DNA of 64,000 bases from assembly GCA_029204225.1 (NCBI GenBank), contig CM055095.1, forward strand, positions 22,889,542 through 22,953,541, written 5' to 3'. The first letter of the stretch is position 1, and every line of letters starts with the position of its first letter. Origin of the DNA: Diphasiastrum complanatum. Its lineage: Eukaryota; Streptophyta; Lycopodiopsida; Lycopodiales; Lycopodiaceae. Positions 35,728 through 47,930 of this stretch are shown piece after piece. The position numbers and the translations under genes were made by a program. The notes under the pieces are model-generated. The model was not told the origin of the DNA, did not search any database, and saw only the letters and a program-made list of their open reading frames with translations.

Positions 35728-36290
35728 TGTCAGGAATGTAAACTTTGTAAGCCTTGCTTACCTCACTATAGCCAACAAATACACCTTTCTTTGAAGATGG
35801 ATCCTCCTTGGTTCTATCATCAAGAGTGATGTTGATATTTTTTCCATCCAATACCACACTCGGCCATCTATTGCATAGAAAATTAGCACACATCAAAGCT
35901 TTATTACAAAAGGATTTAGGAAGATTTGCACCTAACCTAATCTTGATCCCATTTGCATCACAAAATGCCTTGAACTTGGTGTGCCACCATTTTCACTCTC
36001 AAGCACTTGATCTTTGTAGAAAATTCGACCTTCCTTGCAATCTTGAACTTGACAAAGACATCAAACACCTCATCTTTTCTCTCTAGTAGATACACCCAAC
36101 AAAATTTACTAAAGTCATCAATGAAAGTCGCATACTAATTGTAATAACACCATGAATAACCTCCATTGTTAATTGTAGTAACACCATGAATATCCGAATG
36201 CATAAGTTGCAAAGGCTTACTTGATCTTGATGTAGACCTCTTGTAAGGTAATCTATGTGACTTTGATAAAGCACATTGCTCACAAACATG
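35728..36290 (-). pseudogene. Copia integrase fragments (minus)
   Basis: Continues upstream of the minus RT: CANFLCNRWPSVVLDGK, a deletion, ITLDDRTKEDPSSKKGVF and GYSEVSKAYKVYIP, preceded by damaged core text (the complement of 35,960-36,120). The pre-integrase block at 36,230-36,290 (CEQCALSKSHRLPY-like) shows a 34-base tandem duplication (36,137 and 36,171). Order and orientation match RT, so 34.7-36.3 kb is one inverted IN-RT block. Confidence 0.75.
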
Positions 36291-36588
36291 ATTCAAACTT
36301 GTTAAACAGATTTAGAGGATCTGTGAACATTTGACGCCATTCCGCAGCTACACAGACATTAAACCACCCCAAACCATTCCGATCTGTGCGGCAAAACCAT
36401 CGCTCTCAGGTCTTCCACATCTCCATTACAGAGCTCACCACTTTCGTCCTGGCTAGCACGAAGCTCAGTTCTCAACCGATGCTTCACGCTCCTTCCCAAG
36501 CCGAGCCACGACTCTTGTCTGGACCGAACTGCTACACATCAACTCTCGACCGAGCCACTACAGAACAATCATGCCATGTCTTGAGTTA

Positions 36589-37141
36589 CATCTCAACCGA
36601 CGCATTTGCTCACATCTTGACCGACGCTTTTGAGTCGATCTCGACCGACGACCTCGCGTCAGATCTCGATCGACAACTTCTGTTACATCTCAACTGACAT
36701 ATTTTCTCACGTCTCGACCGACGCTTTTGAGTCAGATCTCGACCGACGACCTTGCTCAGATCTCAACCGACAGCTTCTATTACAATCTCAATCGACGCAT
36801 TTGCTCACGTCTCGACCGATGCTTTTGAGTCAGATCTCGACCGATGACCTCGCGTCAGATCTCGATCGACAGCTTCCGTTACACCTCAACCGACGCATTT
36901 GCTCACATCTCGACTGCCGCTTTGAGTCAAATCTCGACCGACGACCGCACGTCAGATCTCGACCGACAGCTTCAGTTACAATCTCGACCGATGCATTTGC
37001 TCACATCTCAACCGACGCATTTGCTCACGTCTTGACCAACGCTTCGCATCAGTTCTCGACCGACGACCTCGCGTCAAAATTCGACCGACGACCTCGCGTC
37101 CGTTCTCAACCGACGCCCTCGCGTCAGTTCTCGACCGACGG
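36589..37141. repeat. Minisatellite with 98-bp higher-order repeat
   Basis: About 23 units of 24-25 bases share the core ATCTCGACCGACG. Four variant tails follow each other in fixed order: catttgctcac (A), cttttgagtcag (B), acctcgcgtcag (C) and agcttctgttaca (D). The A units start near 36,589, 36,686, 36,784, 36,882 and 36,980, so the four-part block repeats every 97-98 bases. After 37,000 the order decays to A-B-C-C-C. Looser units (ttctcaaccgatgcttcacg) already occur from 36,465. All open frames here are repeat by-products. Confidence 0.92.
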
Positions 37142-37149
37142 ATGATCTC

Positions 37150-38100
37150 AGATCTCAACCGACCCTTGAACCATTCAAACCATAATCAAATACACGACAA
37201 TCATTGCAAACACCTTCTAGCCATAGCAATCGCATTGCACCATAGTGACCGCTCTACACCGTGAGAACTACATTGAGCCGTAGGGAATACATTCAACAAA
37301 ACCCCCACTGCTTCACTCTTTGCACCATAGCCATCGTCAACAACAGCACAACAGCTATCGTAACAACCGCAAACACACAACCTCCACAATTGCACCGTCA
37401 GAACCGCAATCACATACCTTTAATCTTCCAATGATAGCAACTGTATCGCAACTATCGCACCACTTGTTTTCACCCGTAGGAACAGTCATCCATCATAACT
37501 CGTAGGCATCATAATCTACCGTACCGTACGGATTGTAAACCACCGCAAACCATGCTCATCGGAAACCGTTCGGACCACAATTGCCCGCAAACCGTCGCAA
37601 CCCGTAGGGACCCCAATCCATCGCAAACTGTACAGACCGCAAACCATCCCCACCCACTGCAATCCAATCGTCTCCATTCTCACACCGTAGAAATAGCACC
37701 AACGCTCACACACATTCAACCACATCTACTCTTCAGTTGTAGCAGCCTCATTTCCCTACAACCCGATCATATCCAACACACGCACACATCAATCCAAATT
37801 GATTACCTTGACCTGTAGATCCTAACTAACCACCATCGCACCGCAGCCACCGCATTAGACCACAAATAACCGCGTCCCAGCTATAGTTTGCGCCTGCCTT
37901 GAACAATCCTCACCGCTATCATAGTAATACACAACCTTTCAATCACCAAACGACTACTTCCTGACTCCATTGTCAGCAACCGCATTTACTCATTCCACCA
38001 CATTCGGCCGTATCAACCGCCATTGGTCGCATTGCACTCGCATCAATCGTGGACCCGTAGCAACCACATTCCAACACCCGTATCCACCGTAACAACAGTC
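37150..38100. repeat. C/A-rich region with dispersed ACCGYA motif
   Basis: Words of the type accgca, accgta, accgtaggga and cgcaaaccgt recur irregularly, giving a biased, G-poor plus strand. No stable period was found. It separates the 98-bp minisatellite from the gypsy gag start and may be the untranslated leader of that element. No LTR end or primer binding site could be recognised in it. Confidence 0.5.
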
Positions 38101-38142
38101 CAAGAGCCTATTTCACAAATTTACGGTACTCTACAAGTTGTT

Positions 38143-38950
38143 ATGGATCGCCCTTACGATCCGAATTCTACGGAGGACTATCTACCAGAGAAGGTCTCCC
38201 CATCCACCGAACAGGCTCGATTTAACATATATTCCCGGATGAAATCCCAAGTCCAAGAGCCATCCACCAACCCATTCGATAGATGGGAACCCATGCATTA
38301 TGAAGCTCCATGTGAACGTTCGACCACATTTTCATGCTGCCGAATCTTCACATGCACGAGCTCACTTAAACGGAGCTCTTGCGAATAATATTCCACGTAC
38401 TTGAAAACATACCCCAAAGCTAGATTTACCTAAATACGATGGTAACACTGATCCTCAAAGAATTCTTCAAGTCTTTGAGAATGCATGTGACGTCTATGGC
38501 GAGACATCACCGGAAGCCATGGTATAGCTCTTTTCGATGATCATGATCGATCGAGCACGGGAGTGGGTTTTTAACCTTGATCGTGAAGATAAACATGACT
38601 GGTCACTCTTGAAGGAGGCCTTTATCAAACGCTTCAAGCCATTTCGCTTGATAGAAAGTCTTTTTGTCAAGCTAAGTAATATCAAAATGACAAAAGACGA
38701 AAAAGTACGTGACTACATTGAACAATTTAAAAGATTAAAAAGTCAGGTACAAGAACAACCCACTGAGTCTATTCTCATAATTTGGTTCCTCGTTGGACTC
38801 CCACAATGGATAAGACGTGAACTTCGTTCCGATGATGAATATACACCATTGAAACAAGCCATGTATGATGTCATTCGAGAGAAAGATGAGGGCTCTGATG
38901 TCGATGAACCACGTGAACGGAGAGTACATCGTGTTGTCCAAGAAGCTTGA
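38143..38950 (+). pseudogene. Ty3/gypsy gag capsid region
   Basis: An ATG at 38,143 opens MDRPYDPNSTEDYLPEKV. The frame shifts near 38,330-38,400, then reads LDLPKYDGNTDPQRILQVFE, a stop, and the retrotransposon gag core: IDRAREWVFNLDREDKHDWS, LLKEAFIKRFKPFRL, KVRDYIEQFKRLKSQV and WFLVGLPQWIRREL. This is the PF03732-type capsid domain of plant gypsy elements. The reading stops at 38,950; a coiled region (LLNQQHQQQMEKLTKEFQ) continues in another frame from 38,990. Confidence 0.88.
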
Positions 38951-38989
38951 CCAAACGTCAAAACTCGAGAACAGTTGTGGAAAACATAG

Positions 38990-40139
38990 ATGGAGTTACT
39001 TAACCAGCAACACCAACAACAGATGGAGAAACTCACGAAAGAATTTCAGAACACTCTTAAGTCTATCCAGAGTTCGATGTCGGGTCAGTTACCCACTGGC
39101 CAAATCCACCATAGACGAGAGAACACGTGGTGCCCTCACTGTCAAGGTGCATACACTGGCAATGAGTGCACTTCATACCAACCGGTCCCAGATACTTCCT
39201 TGATCAAATGTGACATCTGCGACTTTATGGTTCATACCTCTCTTTATTGCTATTATAACAACCAGTCAGGAGGACATACTCAACCTCCTCGACAACCGTT
39301 TGTTTCACAAAACCAACACACGCACTACCAACCACGAAACAACCAAGTCCATATACAAGAGTTGCCCAGACAACCTAGACATGAACCTCAACCATAGTTG
39401 GCACTCTTAGGACCACCTCCAAGAGGACAACCAAATCTAGGACCACCAAAACATAGAAATCCTCGAGAGTCTACACAAACACATCTTGTTGAAAACTCCT
39501 ACGATCAGTCCTATCATCAAGATACAATAATTCCATCTTGTTAGTTCTCAACATTATCAAACTGACAACTCATGCTCATGCAAACGAAATGAGTATTCAA
39601 TGCGGCTTTATTTGTGGTGAAATGGGACATTTTATGGCTGACTGTAAAGCTAAAAACCAATACCATCCAGAATGTCCCGACTGTGTCCGTAAACACAGTT
39701 TCAAGGAGTGTCTAAAACAACCTAACAGAATTTTTCCAGCACGTCATATCTCATCCGAACCTGTTAGAGTTCTCACTAGAGCACAACGTCAACAACAAGA
39801 ACAGCAGCAAAACCATGGAAAATTAGTTGACCCACATGGAAGCCATTTGACGGCTTTCACATTACCAAAAGATTACCCAGACCCAAAAGTGGAACAACGG
39901 CAATACAATGAGTTTCAAGATGAGTTTTTGCGAGAGGAAGAACATATAGAAAGTTTGTTATCAGCTCATATCCTCGAAAAGGAGCAATCCCTACAGGGAC
40001 TTGAAGTATTTTCTGACCTCTTGCAAGCTCAACTCACCATGTCGTTTCATACCGCAATAAAACCCTTCATTGGACTTCAATGTTATATCCATCAAATTTT
40101 TCAGCTGCCTACTATTCCTAATGAACAGCAGAAAACATA
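38990..40139 (+). pseudogene. Ty3/gypsy gag C-terminal region, zinc-finger part
   Basis: Two open stretches follow the capsid. The first (38,990-39,397) has a Gln-rich helix, CPHCQGAYTGNECTSY and CDICDFMVHTSLYCYY, irregular Cys/His pairs, and a Gln/Pro/His-rich tail. The second (39,538-40,139) has CGFICGEMGHFMADC (a zinc knuckle with one extra residue in its first Cys pair) and CPDCVRKHSFKEC. It then has a Gln-rich linker toward protease. Multiple Cys pairs of this kind are unusual for a single CCHC gag tail. Confidence 0.65.
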
Positions 40140-40218
40140 AGAGATTTCTGAAAATTCCCCAGATTTCTATGAATCTGCTGATACAGGTGCTGCTAAGGGG
40201 ACTAGCATCACCCTACAT

Positions 40219-40767
40219 TTGTCCTATAAAGACTATCTCGCAGTATCTGCTATCCTAGATAGCGGATCAGACGTTAATATAATGGCTTTGTCATTGGCAA
40301 ATTCATGGGGCTTCCATACCTTCGATCAACCACGATATAAACTTTGCATGGCTGATCAACGAGTTACTGACCCTGCTAGTCATTTATCAAATATAAAAGT
40401 TTGCATAGCATGTGTCAAATTTGTGATAGATTGTTTCATCTTAGATTTACCAGTAGATAACAATACATATAAACTCCTTCTTGGTACACCCTGGCTCCAG
40501 ATGGCAGGTGTTGTCCAAGATTGGAAGCATAGCAAAATTACTTTTGGTAACCACGATAAACGAGTCACAGTTGACTCAACAGGCCATGTCAAGCCCGCCA
40601 AGGTATACAATGATTGGTCATCCACAACATATGATGAATCAGATAGCGTCCCGATCCAACCAAAAGGTCACCATACGAAATCCACGGACATAATAAATTG
40701 GGGCCACGCACTAGCCACTGTGGACTGTGCTGATTCCAATCAATGTCGTATCGAAACTACTACATGA
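40219..40767 (+). pseudogene. Ty3/gypsy aspartic protease
   Basis: Open 182-residue frame with the active site AILDSGSDVNIMALSLAN, the flap-side LPVDNNTYKLLLGTPWLQ, and the KITFGNH strand. The Asp-Ser-Gly triad is intact. It ends at a stop before the linker at 40,771-41,130 (an acidic, Pro-rich frame with no known domain). Confidence 0.87.
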
Positions 40768-41327
40768 GATGTGGATATTCTCCCATCCTCTACAGACATT
40801 GACACACCCATCATCCCACTGATGATGATTGACCCGATTCCTATAGCGTGGTGCTCAGGAGAACCTAGTGCCTCTATCGCCCATGTTTCAGAAGAAGGTA
40901 TTCTTTTCATGGATGATGTAGACATGACGGATGAACATGTACTCCTATATCTAGATGCACAACCTTATCCGCCAAAATCAATTCCTGAGGAGATAACGAC
41001 ACCAGGATCGTTGGCTCACGTCCAACTGACATCCAAGGTACCCAACACACAAACATACAAGCCCAAACCCAAAGTATATACATGGATGTGTATCCCGACG
41101 AAGTCTGGGATACAATCGACGACGATATGATAAGTGAGGCACCAACACCGCCCACTCAAAAACCACAAAAACCTCAATTACAAAAACCTAAAGTTATTGA
41201 TACAAAATTAACCTAGCGTCAAAAACAGATGCGTGAGAAGCTTAAACAAGCGATCAAGCCCTTGTCCAAAGGGACAGAAACCAAACAATCCGACCAAGCT
41301 TCCACGTCCGGTAGTGAATCACCTTAG

Positions 41328-42530
41328 ATGATTCCCAAAGTTCCCGAACCTTTTTTTGACCCACCTTTTGATCTTCCACAGAAGTTCAAAGACTTTACAC
41401 TGGATGACGTTGTTATTCGGTTACCACAACCACATCGGGAACCTACACCAAGCTCCAATTCCTTTGAAGGACCTGCTAAGACAATTCCACTAAACCTTAA
41501 AGATCCTGATGAGGAGATAGATCGAATAGTTCATGTTGGTGCACATTTGTCATCAACCCAACTTTCTGATCTGAAAACATTACTCCGCAAATACAGGGAT
41601 GTATTTGCATGGAATTATACAAAAATGAAAGGAATCCCACCTGAAATAGTCGTCCATAGGATTTCTTTAGAAGACAATACTAAGCCTATTAGGGCTAAAC
41701 CCTATCGATCTAACCCTGTCTATCGTGAGAGGATCAATGAAGATATTAAAAAATTGTTGGATGTTGGCTTCATTTATGAAGTTCAACATACTGATTGGGT
41801 ATCACCCATTGTGGTTGTACCCAAGAAAAACGGCAAGCTTTGTATTTGTGTCAATCTCAAAAACCTTGATGCGGTTACGAAGAAAGACCATTTTCCCTTG
41901 TTTTAACGACTCAAATCCTAGAGAAAATGGCAGGAGCTTAAGCTTTCAGCTTCTTGGATGGATTCAGCGGGTATTTCCTTGTTCAAATAGCCCCTGATAA
42001 TAAACATAAAACGGCCTTTGCAATAGAGAACGGGGTTATGCTTATAACGTTATGTCTTTTGGCTTATGCAACGCCCCTTCAACGTTCCAAAGGGTCATGC
42101 AACTAGCCTTTCAAGATCTGTTACATCGGATCGTTGAGATTTATCTCGACAATCTAGGTGTACATTCCTCCGCAACTACGCACCTTGACGCCCTAGAGAA
42201 AATCTTCATTCACTGTCGTAGATTTGGAATCTCACTAAACCCAGATAAATGCCAAATATGGGTCACCCATGGGGTCGTACCCGGGCATATAATTTCAAAG
42301 GACGGTATTTCTACCGACCCTTCAAAAATCAAGGTTATAGTGGAAATGCCCTTACCTGCAACAGTGAAGAAAGTATATGTCTTCCTCGGTCATACAAATC
42401 ATTATCGCATCTTTATAATTGACTATGCTGGCAAGGCACGCCTCGTTTATTTAGTTGTGGTAGATCCTCGCTGGACCGAAGAACGAATTAAGGCCTTTGA
42501 GGAGTTGAAAACAGCCCTCACCACGGCTCC
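41328..42530 (+). pseudogene. Ty3/gypsy reverse transcriptase
   Basis: Frame 1 (41,328-41,906) carries the arm YRDVFAWNYTKMKGIPPEIV, then PYRSNPVYRERINEDIKKLL and VSPIVVVPKKNGKLCICVN. A frameshift near 41,900 breaks the LDGFSG palm segment. The frame resumes at 42,052 with MSFGLCNAPSTFQRVMQLAF and the catalytic site EIYLDNLGVHS. The second Asp of the usual YxDD is Asn (codon 42,151-42,153), so even a frame-corrected enzyme should be inactive. The linker GHIISKDGISTDPSKIK and FLGHTNHYRIF match the orphan fragment at 5.4 kb. Confidence 0.9.
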
Positions 42531-43026
42531 CATACTCCGCTTGCCAGATTACACAAAAGAGTTCCATGTGCATACTGACGCAAGTAAGTATGCCATTGGA
42601 GGTCTTCTTGCGCAACCAGGCAAGTATGGCAAAGACTTCCCAATATGTTTCTTGAGCAGGCAACTGGTGCCTACTGAAGTAAACTATACAGCCACCGAGA
42701 GAGAAGCATTGGCGATGGTCTATGTTGTGCAACAACTAAGACATTATTTATTAGGCCAGACCTTTGCGTTCTACACAGACCATCAAGCCCTTCTATATAT
42801 CGTTAATAAATCCTGTAAAATGGGACGTATAGCTCGATGGCTGTTGATCTTAAAGAAATTTAATTTTCGCGTTGTCGTTCGAAAAGGGACCCAACATTTC
42901 ATGGCGGACCACCTTTCCAAACTACCAAGTGTTGAAAAAGCAACTGCACCAATCGATGATGATCTCCCTAATGCATGCCTTTTTCAGATCGATGCTACAC
43001 CCTTATGGGATGAGGAGATCACTTAG
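42531..43026 (+). pseudogene. Ty3/gypsy RNase H
   Basis: In frame with RT: HVHTDASKYAIGGLLAQPGK, FPICFLSRQLVPTEVNYTAT, EREALAMVYVVQQLRHYLLG, FAFYTDHQALLYI, then RIARWLLILKKFNFRVVVRK and MADHLSKLP. The first acidic residue (TDAS), the Glu in EREALA and the TDHQ Asp are all present. It ends at a stop at 43,024, followed by an A11 run near 43,072. Confidence 0.9.
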
Positions 43027-43106
43027 TTCCTCACAACAGGCAGACTCAAAGAAGGCCTGAGTACGGCGGCAAAAAAAAAAAATTGCTAAAAGCAACACCC
43101 TTTTAG

Positions 43107-43898
43107 TTGATTGCGGGACAACTTTACAAAAGGGGCATTGACGGTATCATTCGCCGATGTGCTTATGAATCTGAGATACGACCTATCATATCTCAGGCTC
43201 ATGAGGGCATTGGAGATGGCCACTTTTCTGCTGAAGCCACAACAAACATTATCCTTCGAGCAGGACTATGGTGGCCATCTTTGTTTAAGGACACGTTTGT
43301 TGTCATTAAAGCGTGTGATGTCTGTCAACGAGCCAAGAAAAACACCAAAGCAGACTTCATGCCACTGACTCCCATTATAGAAGGCGAAGCCTTCCATAAG
43401 TGGGAAATTGACTTTGTTGGACCAATTAGTCCAGCAGCAAAACATACCCAAGCTTGTTACATAGCCACAGATTACGCCACTAAGTGGGTGGAGGCTCGAG
43501 CAACGAAGGACGCCAACACAAAAATAGTTGCGCGTTTTCTTTACGAAAACATTACTACACATTTTGGCTGTCCCATTGAGCTAGTTAGTTATCGCGACAC
43601 GTATTTTTGAATGCTGTCATTGATAACCCTCCTACACCATTACCTTGTTGTTCACAGAAAAAGTACACCACCGTACTACCCTAGATGTAATGGCCAGGCT
43701 GAATCAACTAACAAGACGATATCTAAAATTTTGACCAAGATAGTTGAAACCAGTCGCTCTGATTGGGAAACAACACTTTTCTCAGTTGTTTGGGCTTACC
43801 GCACCACCCCGAAGAAAACCATTGGGTGGGTTATTCCTTTCCACTTAGTATATGGTCAAGAGGCGGTAATGTCAGTCGAATTCTTAGTCCCATCATAG
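43107..43898 (+). pseudogene. Ty3/gypsy integrase
   Basis: Begins with the zinc-binding domain (HEGIGDGHFSAEATTN, then CDVCQRAKKNTK). The core follows with WEIDFVGPISPAAKHTQ and YIATDYATKWVEAR. The second catalytic block reads ELVSYRDTYF, where the family normally has a Ser-Asp-Arg-Gly sequence, so the Asp is lost. After a stop at 43,608 another frame gives CNGQAESTNKTISKIL and VVWAYRTTPKKTIGW. Similarity ends at 43,898, with the C-terminus and 3' LTR missing. Confidence 0.9.
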
Positions 43899-45094
43899 CT
43901 GGATCATTAGGATAAATTGATTCATCCACCCACAAATCCATATTCATATAATTATTCATTCTCAATTCTCTAACTATTGCAGCAGCATTCTCTACAACTT
44001 TCGCATAGGTTAGCAATTCCAAGACCTTCCACTTATTCTCCATATCCTCAAAGGGTTTGATAATATTTGACCTCTCAAATATTTTATACCCCTTGAATTG
44101 TTGAAGTTGCAAGTTATCCTTTCAAAAATTTCCTTACAAGGATAGATGAATGTTTGCAAAGAGGAGAAGATCAATAAAAAAACAAGAATATCTATGGATA
44201 CATAAGCATACATAAGCGTTATTCCTAATACCCTAAAGAACTAGTGGTGAGGAAGGGACTTGTCAATGAAGATGAATGAAACTTTGATTTGATGAACTTC
44301 AAAATGCAACTTTTTCTGTCACTCCTTCCAAGCTTGGAACTCCATAATTCTTTATAATTAATGTCTTCCAACACATGAAAATTGTCAATGTCAAACCATT
44401 GGGTATTCCTTATAATACTTCTTTGACCTTCCAATCAAGCAAAAACTATTGAGGCCCTTCAAAAGGTACTGTGATTCCATTTTCCACCTATTTAATATTT
44501 TTGCCAATAAGGTGTAATCAATTTATTGGTTAGAGAAATTGAACACTTTAAAATAAAAAATGTGTGCTTTGTGATATTGAAAAGACACACGTGAGTATGA
44601 GACTCTATATTCACGACCTACTGAAACCAAATTATGCACCATAATTTTGTTAGTGATGTAGAAACAACCATGTCAATTCTTGCTCTTTTCTCTCATGAAG
44701 GGTTGTCTCATGAATAGCGACATCTTAATGGCTACATTTCAAAACATGATAACCGAGATTCACTTATCGAAGTGCCACATAACTTGAAAAAGATCGACTA
44801 TGACCCTACTAGATTTTGCCAACCATTTTACTTGGTGGAAGCTTTATGCCTGCAAATGAACCATTTAGGCATTTCAAAATGGTGACACATGGCTTCCATC
44901 CTTCGTCTTCAATTGCCCCTAGGGTGGGCCACGTCTCTTTTTACTAGAAGAGTATTTGCTTTTAGTAAAATTCGCATAGCCTGACTACAACATCTATCAT
45001 TCAGCTTGTCAATTCCTATAATCTCAACTCTTGGAAAGTTTGGCTTATAGACGACACCATATCTTGCCTCAAGATTTTCTCCTATATAAGTCAT
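43880..45094 (-). other. Coding-like minus-strand segments, unidentified
   Basis: Two open stretches look like protein rather than noise. The first, 43,880-44,112, contains NIIKPFEDMENKWKVLELLT and YAKVVENAAAIVRELRMNNY, an amphipathic helix-rich text. The second, 44,909-45,094, contains ARYGVVYKPNFPRVEIIGID and QAMRILLKANTLLV. Between them the strand has stops, although NTQWFDIDNFHVLEDINYKE (44,340-44,400) may be a third piece. I recognise no family. They could be exons of a decayed host gene or of a transposon protein; the lower end abuts the gypsy integrase break. Confidence 0.35.
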
Positions 45095-45312
45095 TGTAGA
45101 TTCAATATGCTACTTGAGCTCCATCTCCATCTATTTGGATGTTGACCACCATGCACATCTTGTTTTCTCTTTCGAACTTAAATTATGTCAAACTTTTAAA
45201 AATCTCATAACAAGTTTTTGCAAGAATATTTGATTGGAGTTATACTTTATAATTGTGTAAGCAAGTAAACAGTATTACACACTTGCTTGGAACATAGACA
45301 GATGCATTAATC

Positions 45313-45400
45313 AAACCCTCCACAAATTATCAAATTTGACTTTCCAACTCCACCAAACAAACCCTCCACAAATTATCAAATTTGACTTTCCAACTCCACC
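45313..45400 (+). repeat. 46-bp tandem duplication
   Basis: The 42-base word beginning aaaccctccacaaattatca is repeated perfectly at 45,313 and 45,359, separated by AAAC. The perfect identity points to a recent slip. Confidence 0.95.
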
Positions 45401-47930
45401 AGTGAGAATTTGGTTATTTATAAATTAAAATAAACCAATGCTAATGAGAAAACGTATATTGTCTAAAAGCACAAAATAATTTTTTAAAATATGAGACTCC
45501 TGAAAACGGAATGTATGTACAATGCTAGAAGTATGCACTTTTCCTTCCTTTTGGCTCTAACATAACAATACAAATCAGCTTCATCAAAATATTGAAGTCA
45601 ACACAAAATTGCCATAAAAGAAGTCTACTCGAAACTTCCCATACAAAGGCCAGACCATAGATGATCTTGTATTCATGAGCTTCGTATAGTCCAAAAATGT
45701 CACATACCCATTTCTCATAGACAACCAAAATTACAAGACACCTACATTGCCACATTCAAGCTGCTTAATATGTCAAAGTTTACTATTCCAGATGTTTGCC
45801 ACTAGTATCCCACAAACAAACAATCGCAAACAGGTTTAAAATGTTTTGGATGAATCGATCTCAAAAAATTCACTCCACTTGGATATGATTCAATTAACGC
45901 ATTTAGTCCTCTACAAACTACTTTGAACCATTTCACATCAAATAAAAAATAAAGTCTGCTTCACCAGCATCATATATATCTTGTTTAGTTTATACATAAT
46001 CTATGTTTGCTATGGTGAGATTTTTATCTTGTGCAATACCTTGACTTTTTGTTGTAAAGATGCTACTACACCACAATCATGTGCATCATTTTGCATTAAT
46101 CTTTTCAATGTGAAAGTGGAACCAGTAGCCCATATAGCATTCATTATACATTTCGCATTACACATGACAAACATGAATTTCATGAATAATCATGGTGAAC
46201 ACGGTGCTTTGAGATGATTAAAAGAATATTTTTTTAAATAAGAATGTTGTAACAACAAATTTCAAGAATAACATCTTTCATTCAAAATTTCTTGCAAGAT
46301 TCCATTTTGGGTTTGATATATTTTCCCCCTCATTCGAAGCTTTTTGAAATGTGCCATACATCCACTCTAGTGCCTTGCTTATGCAATGGCTAACTAACCA
46401 GTGTCATCTTGTCCATCCATTAAAGTACATAAATGCTAGCCTTGACACTAACCACCACTCGGAACTAGTATAGCTACTGGCAGATACTGACAAAAAAAGC
46501 ACTGCCTCTATATAGCAGTTACTGAAACTGGTCATCATCTATACAAAAATGAACATATGGATGGCACTGGTGTAAAATGCTTATAAGTAAATAACCTCGC
46601 ATGCCAAGTGGCTATTTCTCATAAGAAAGCTTGGACTTGACTCAACCACATTGAAGTCCGCAAAATTTTATAAAGAATTCTAGAAATGGTTATCATGTAC
46701 TTTCTTCCACCTAAATCTTCATTAATAATCACCAAAGATTTGCTGGATAACCCAATTTTCAAACTGAACTCAATTCGGTTCATAAATGTTGTTGGCTAGA
46801 TTGTAGGATGTGTAACACACGGGTGAACTCTATGTAGACAACTTAATACATCAATGGGTAACATCATAACTTTAATGAGTAAAAGTACCTTCAATTCAAC
46901 ACAAACAAAGGCATTACGGTAACACTGCTAACTTCACTCAGGGACTGCCTCCAAAGGCACACTTGAGTGCAAAGTCCTTGCATATGAACCAAAAATACAA
47001 AATACAAAGTAGTTCCTTAAAAGAGAAACTAAGATTAAGGCTAAAATAGACCTACCATATAAGACTGTCGTCATCATTGACCCATCAGTCGTTTGCATAA
47101 AAACCCCATTGCCACAAAGCCCACATTGACAACTATAGCGGACCTAAAGGCTGCAGACTTCAACAAAATCACTTGATTGCAAGACATACCGTTCAAACAA
47201 TGAACGAGCCAAATCCTAAGTAGAAATAATTACCCAAAACATCAAAGCCAATATTAATGTTCTTCGAAGTTCAGAAAAATGTTACTGCAAGAAATCATGC
47301 TAACAATACCTGCTAAAATTAGACTTCACCTTCAGGCTATGATGTATCCAAGCAAATCAAACGAGCGGGAATAAAAACCTAATTGCTCAAAAGATAATGT
47401 ATCAAGACAGAAGCTGCTGAAAATAAAATCTGAACGCTCAAGTGCCTATCCATAGAAAATAAAAACCTGGTTGACATAATCCTCATGAAAAAATAGATTC
47501 CATTTTCTGGCAAAAAAATTTGAGTTTGCATCATTCGATGCATATCACCAATGCATCTACTATGCTGCTTACCAAAAAAAAATTACTCTAGGTGTAATTC
47601 CCCAAATGAGGTTGTGACTGCATTGGACTGATGACACTGCAAATGTGAACCTCAGTTATCTGGCTCGGTTGATCTGCATTGACAAAAAACGTAAAGTAAT
47701 TTCAAATAGTGGACCTGCACACAATGTTCATTAAACCATTTCTGAGAACACATCCAGACTCCAGAGTCACAAATTGAATTTGATTAAACCATCAACAATT
47801 TGCCCACGTAACAGCATCTCATAGAAGATAAAATTGATTGCCATCAGACTGTCAAGAAAATAACGAATATCAAGGACTATATGATTATCAATGTCTTCTT
47901 CAGTCTTAAACCTCTGCAGAAGCTTACTTC
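45401..47930. other. Unassigned sequence downstream of RPL35A
   Basis: No recognisable gene or repeat. Small open frames near 45,530-45,755 and 45,980-46,217 have no motif. The part next to 47,931 should be the 3' untranslated region of the ribosomal protein gene. Confidence 0.4.

Noticed and set aside
36589-37141. CRISPR-like array
   Set aside because: Regular spacing of a short core, but variants are ordered satellite units, not unique spacers, and the host is a plant.
36386-37145. Long Ser/Thr/Asp-rich frames over the minisatellite
   Set aside because: The unit of 24-25 bases rotates through frames, so open frames arise automatically on all three.
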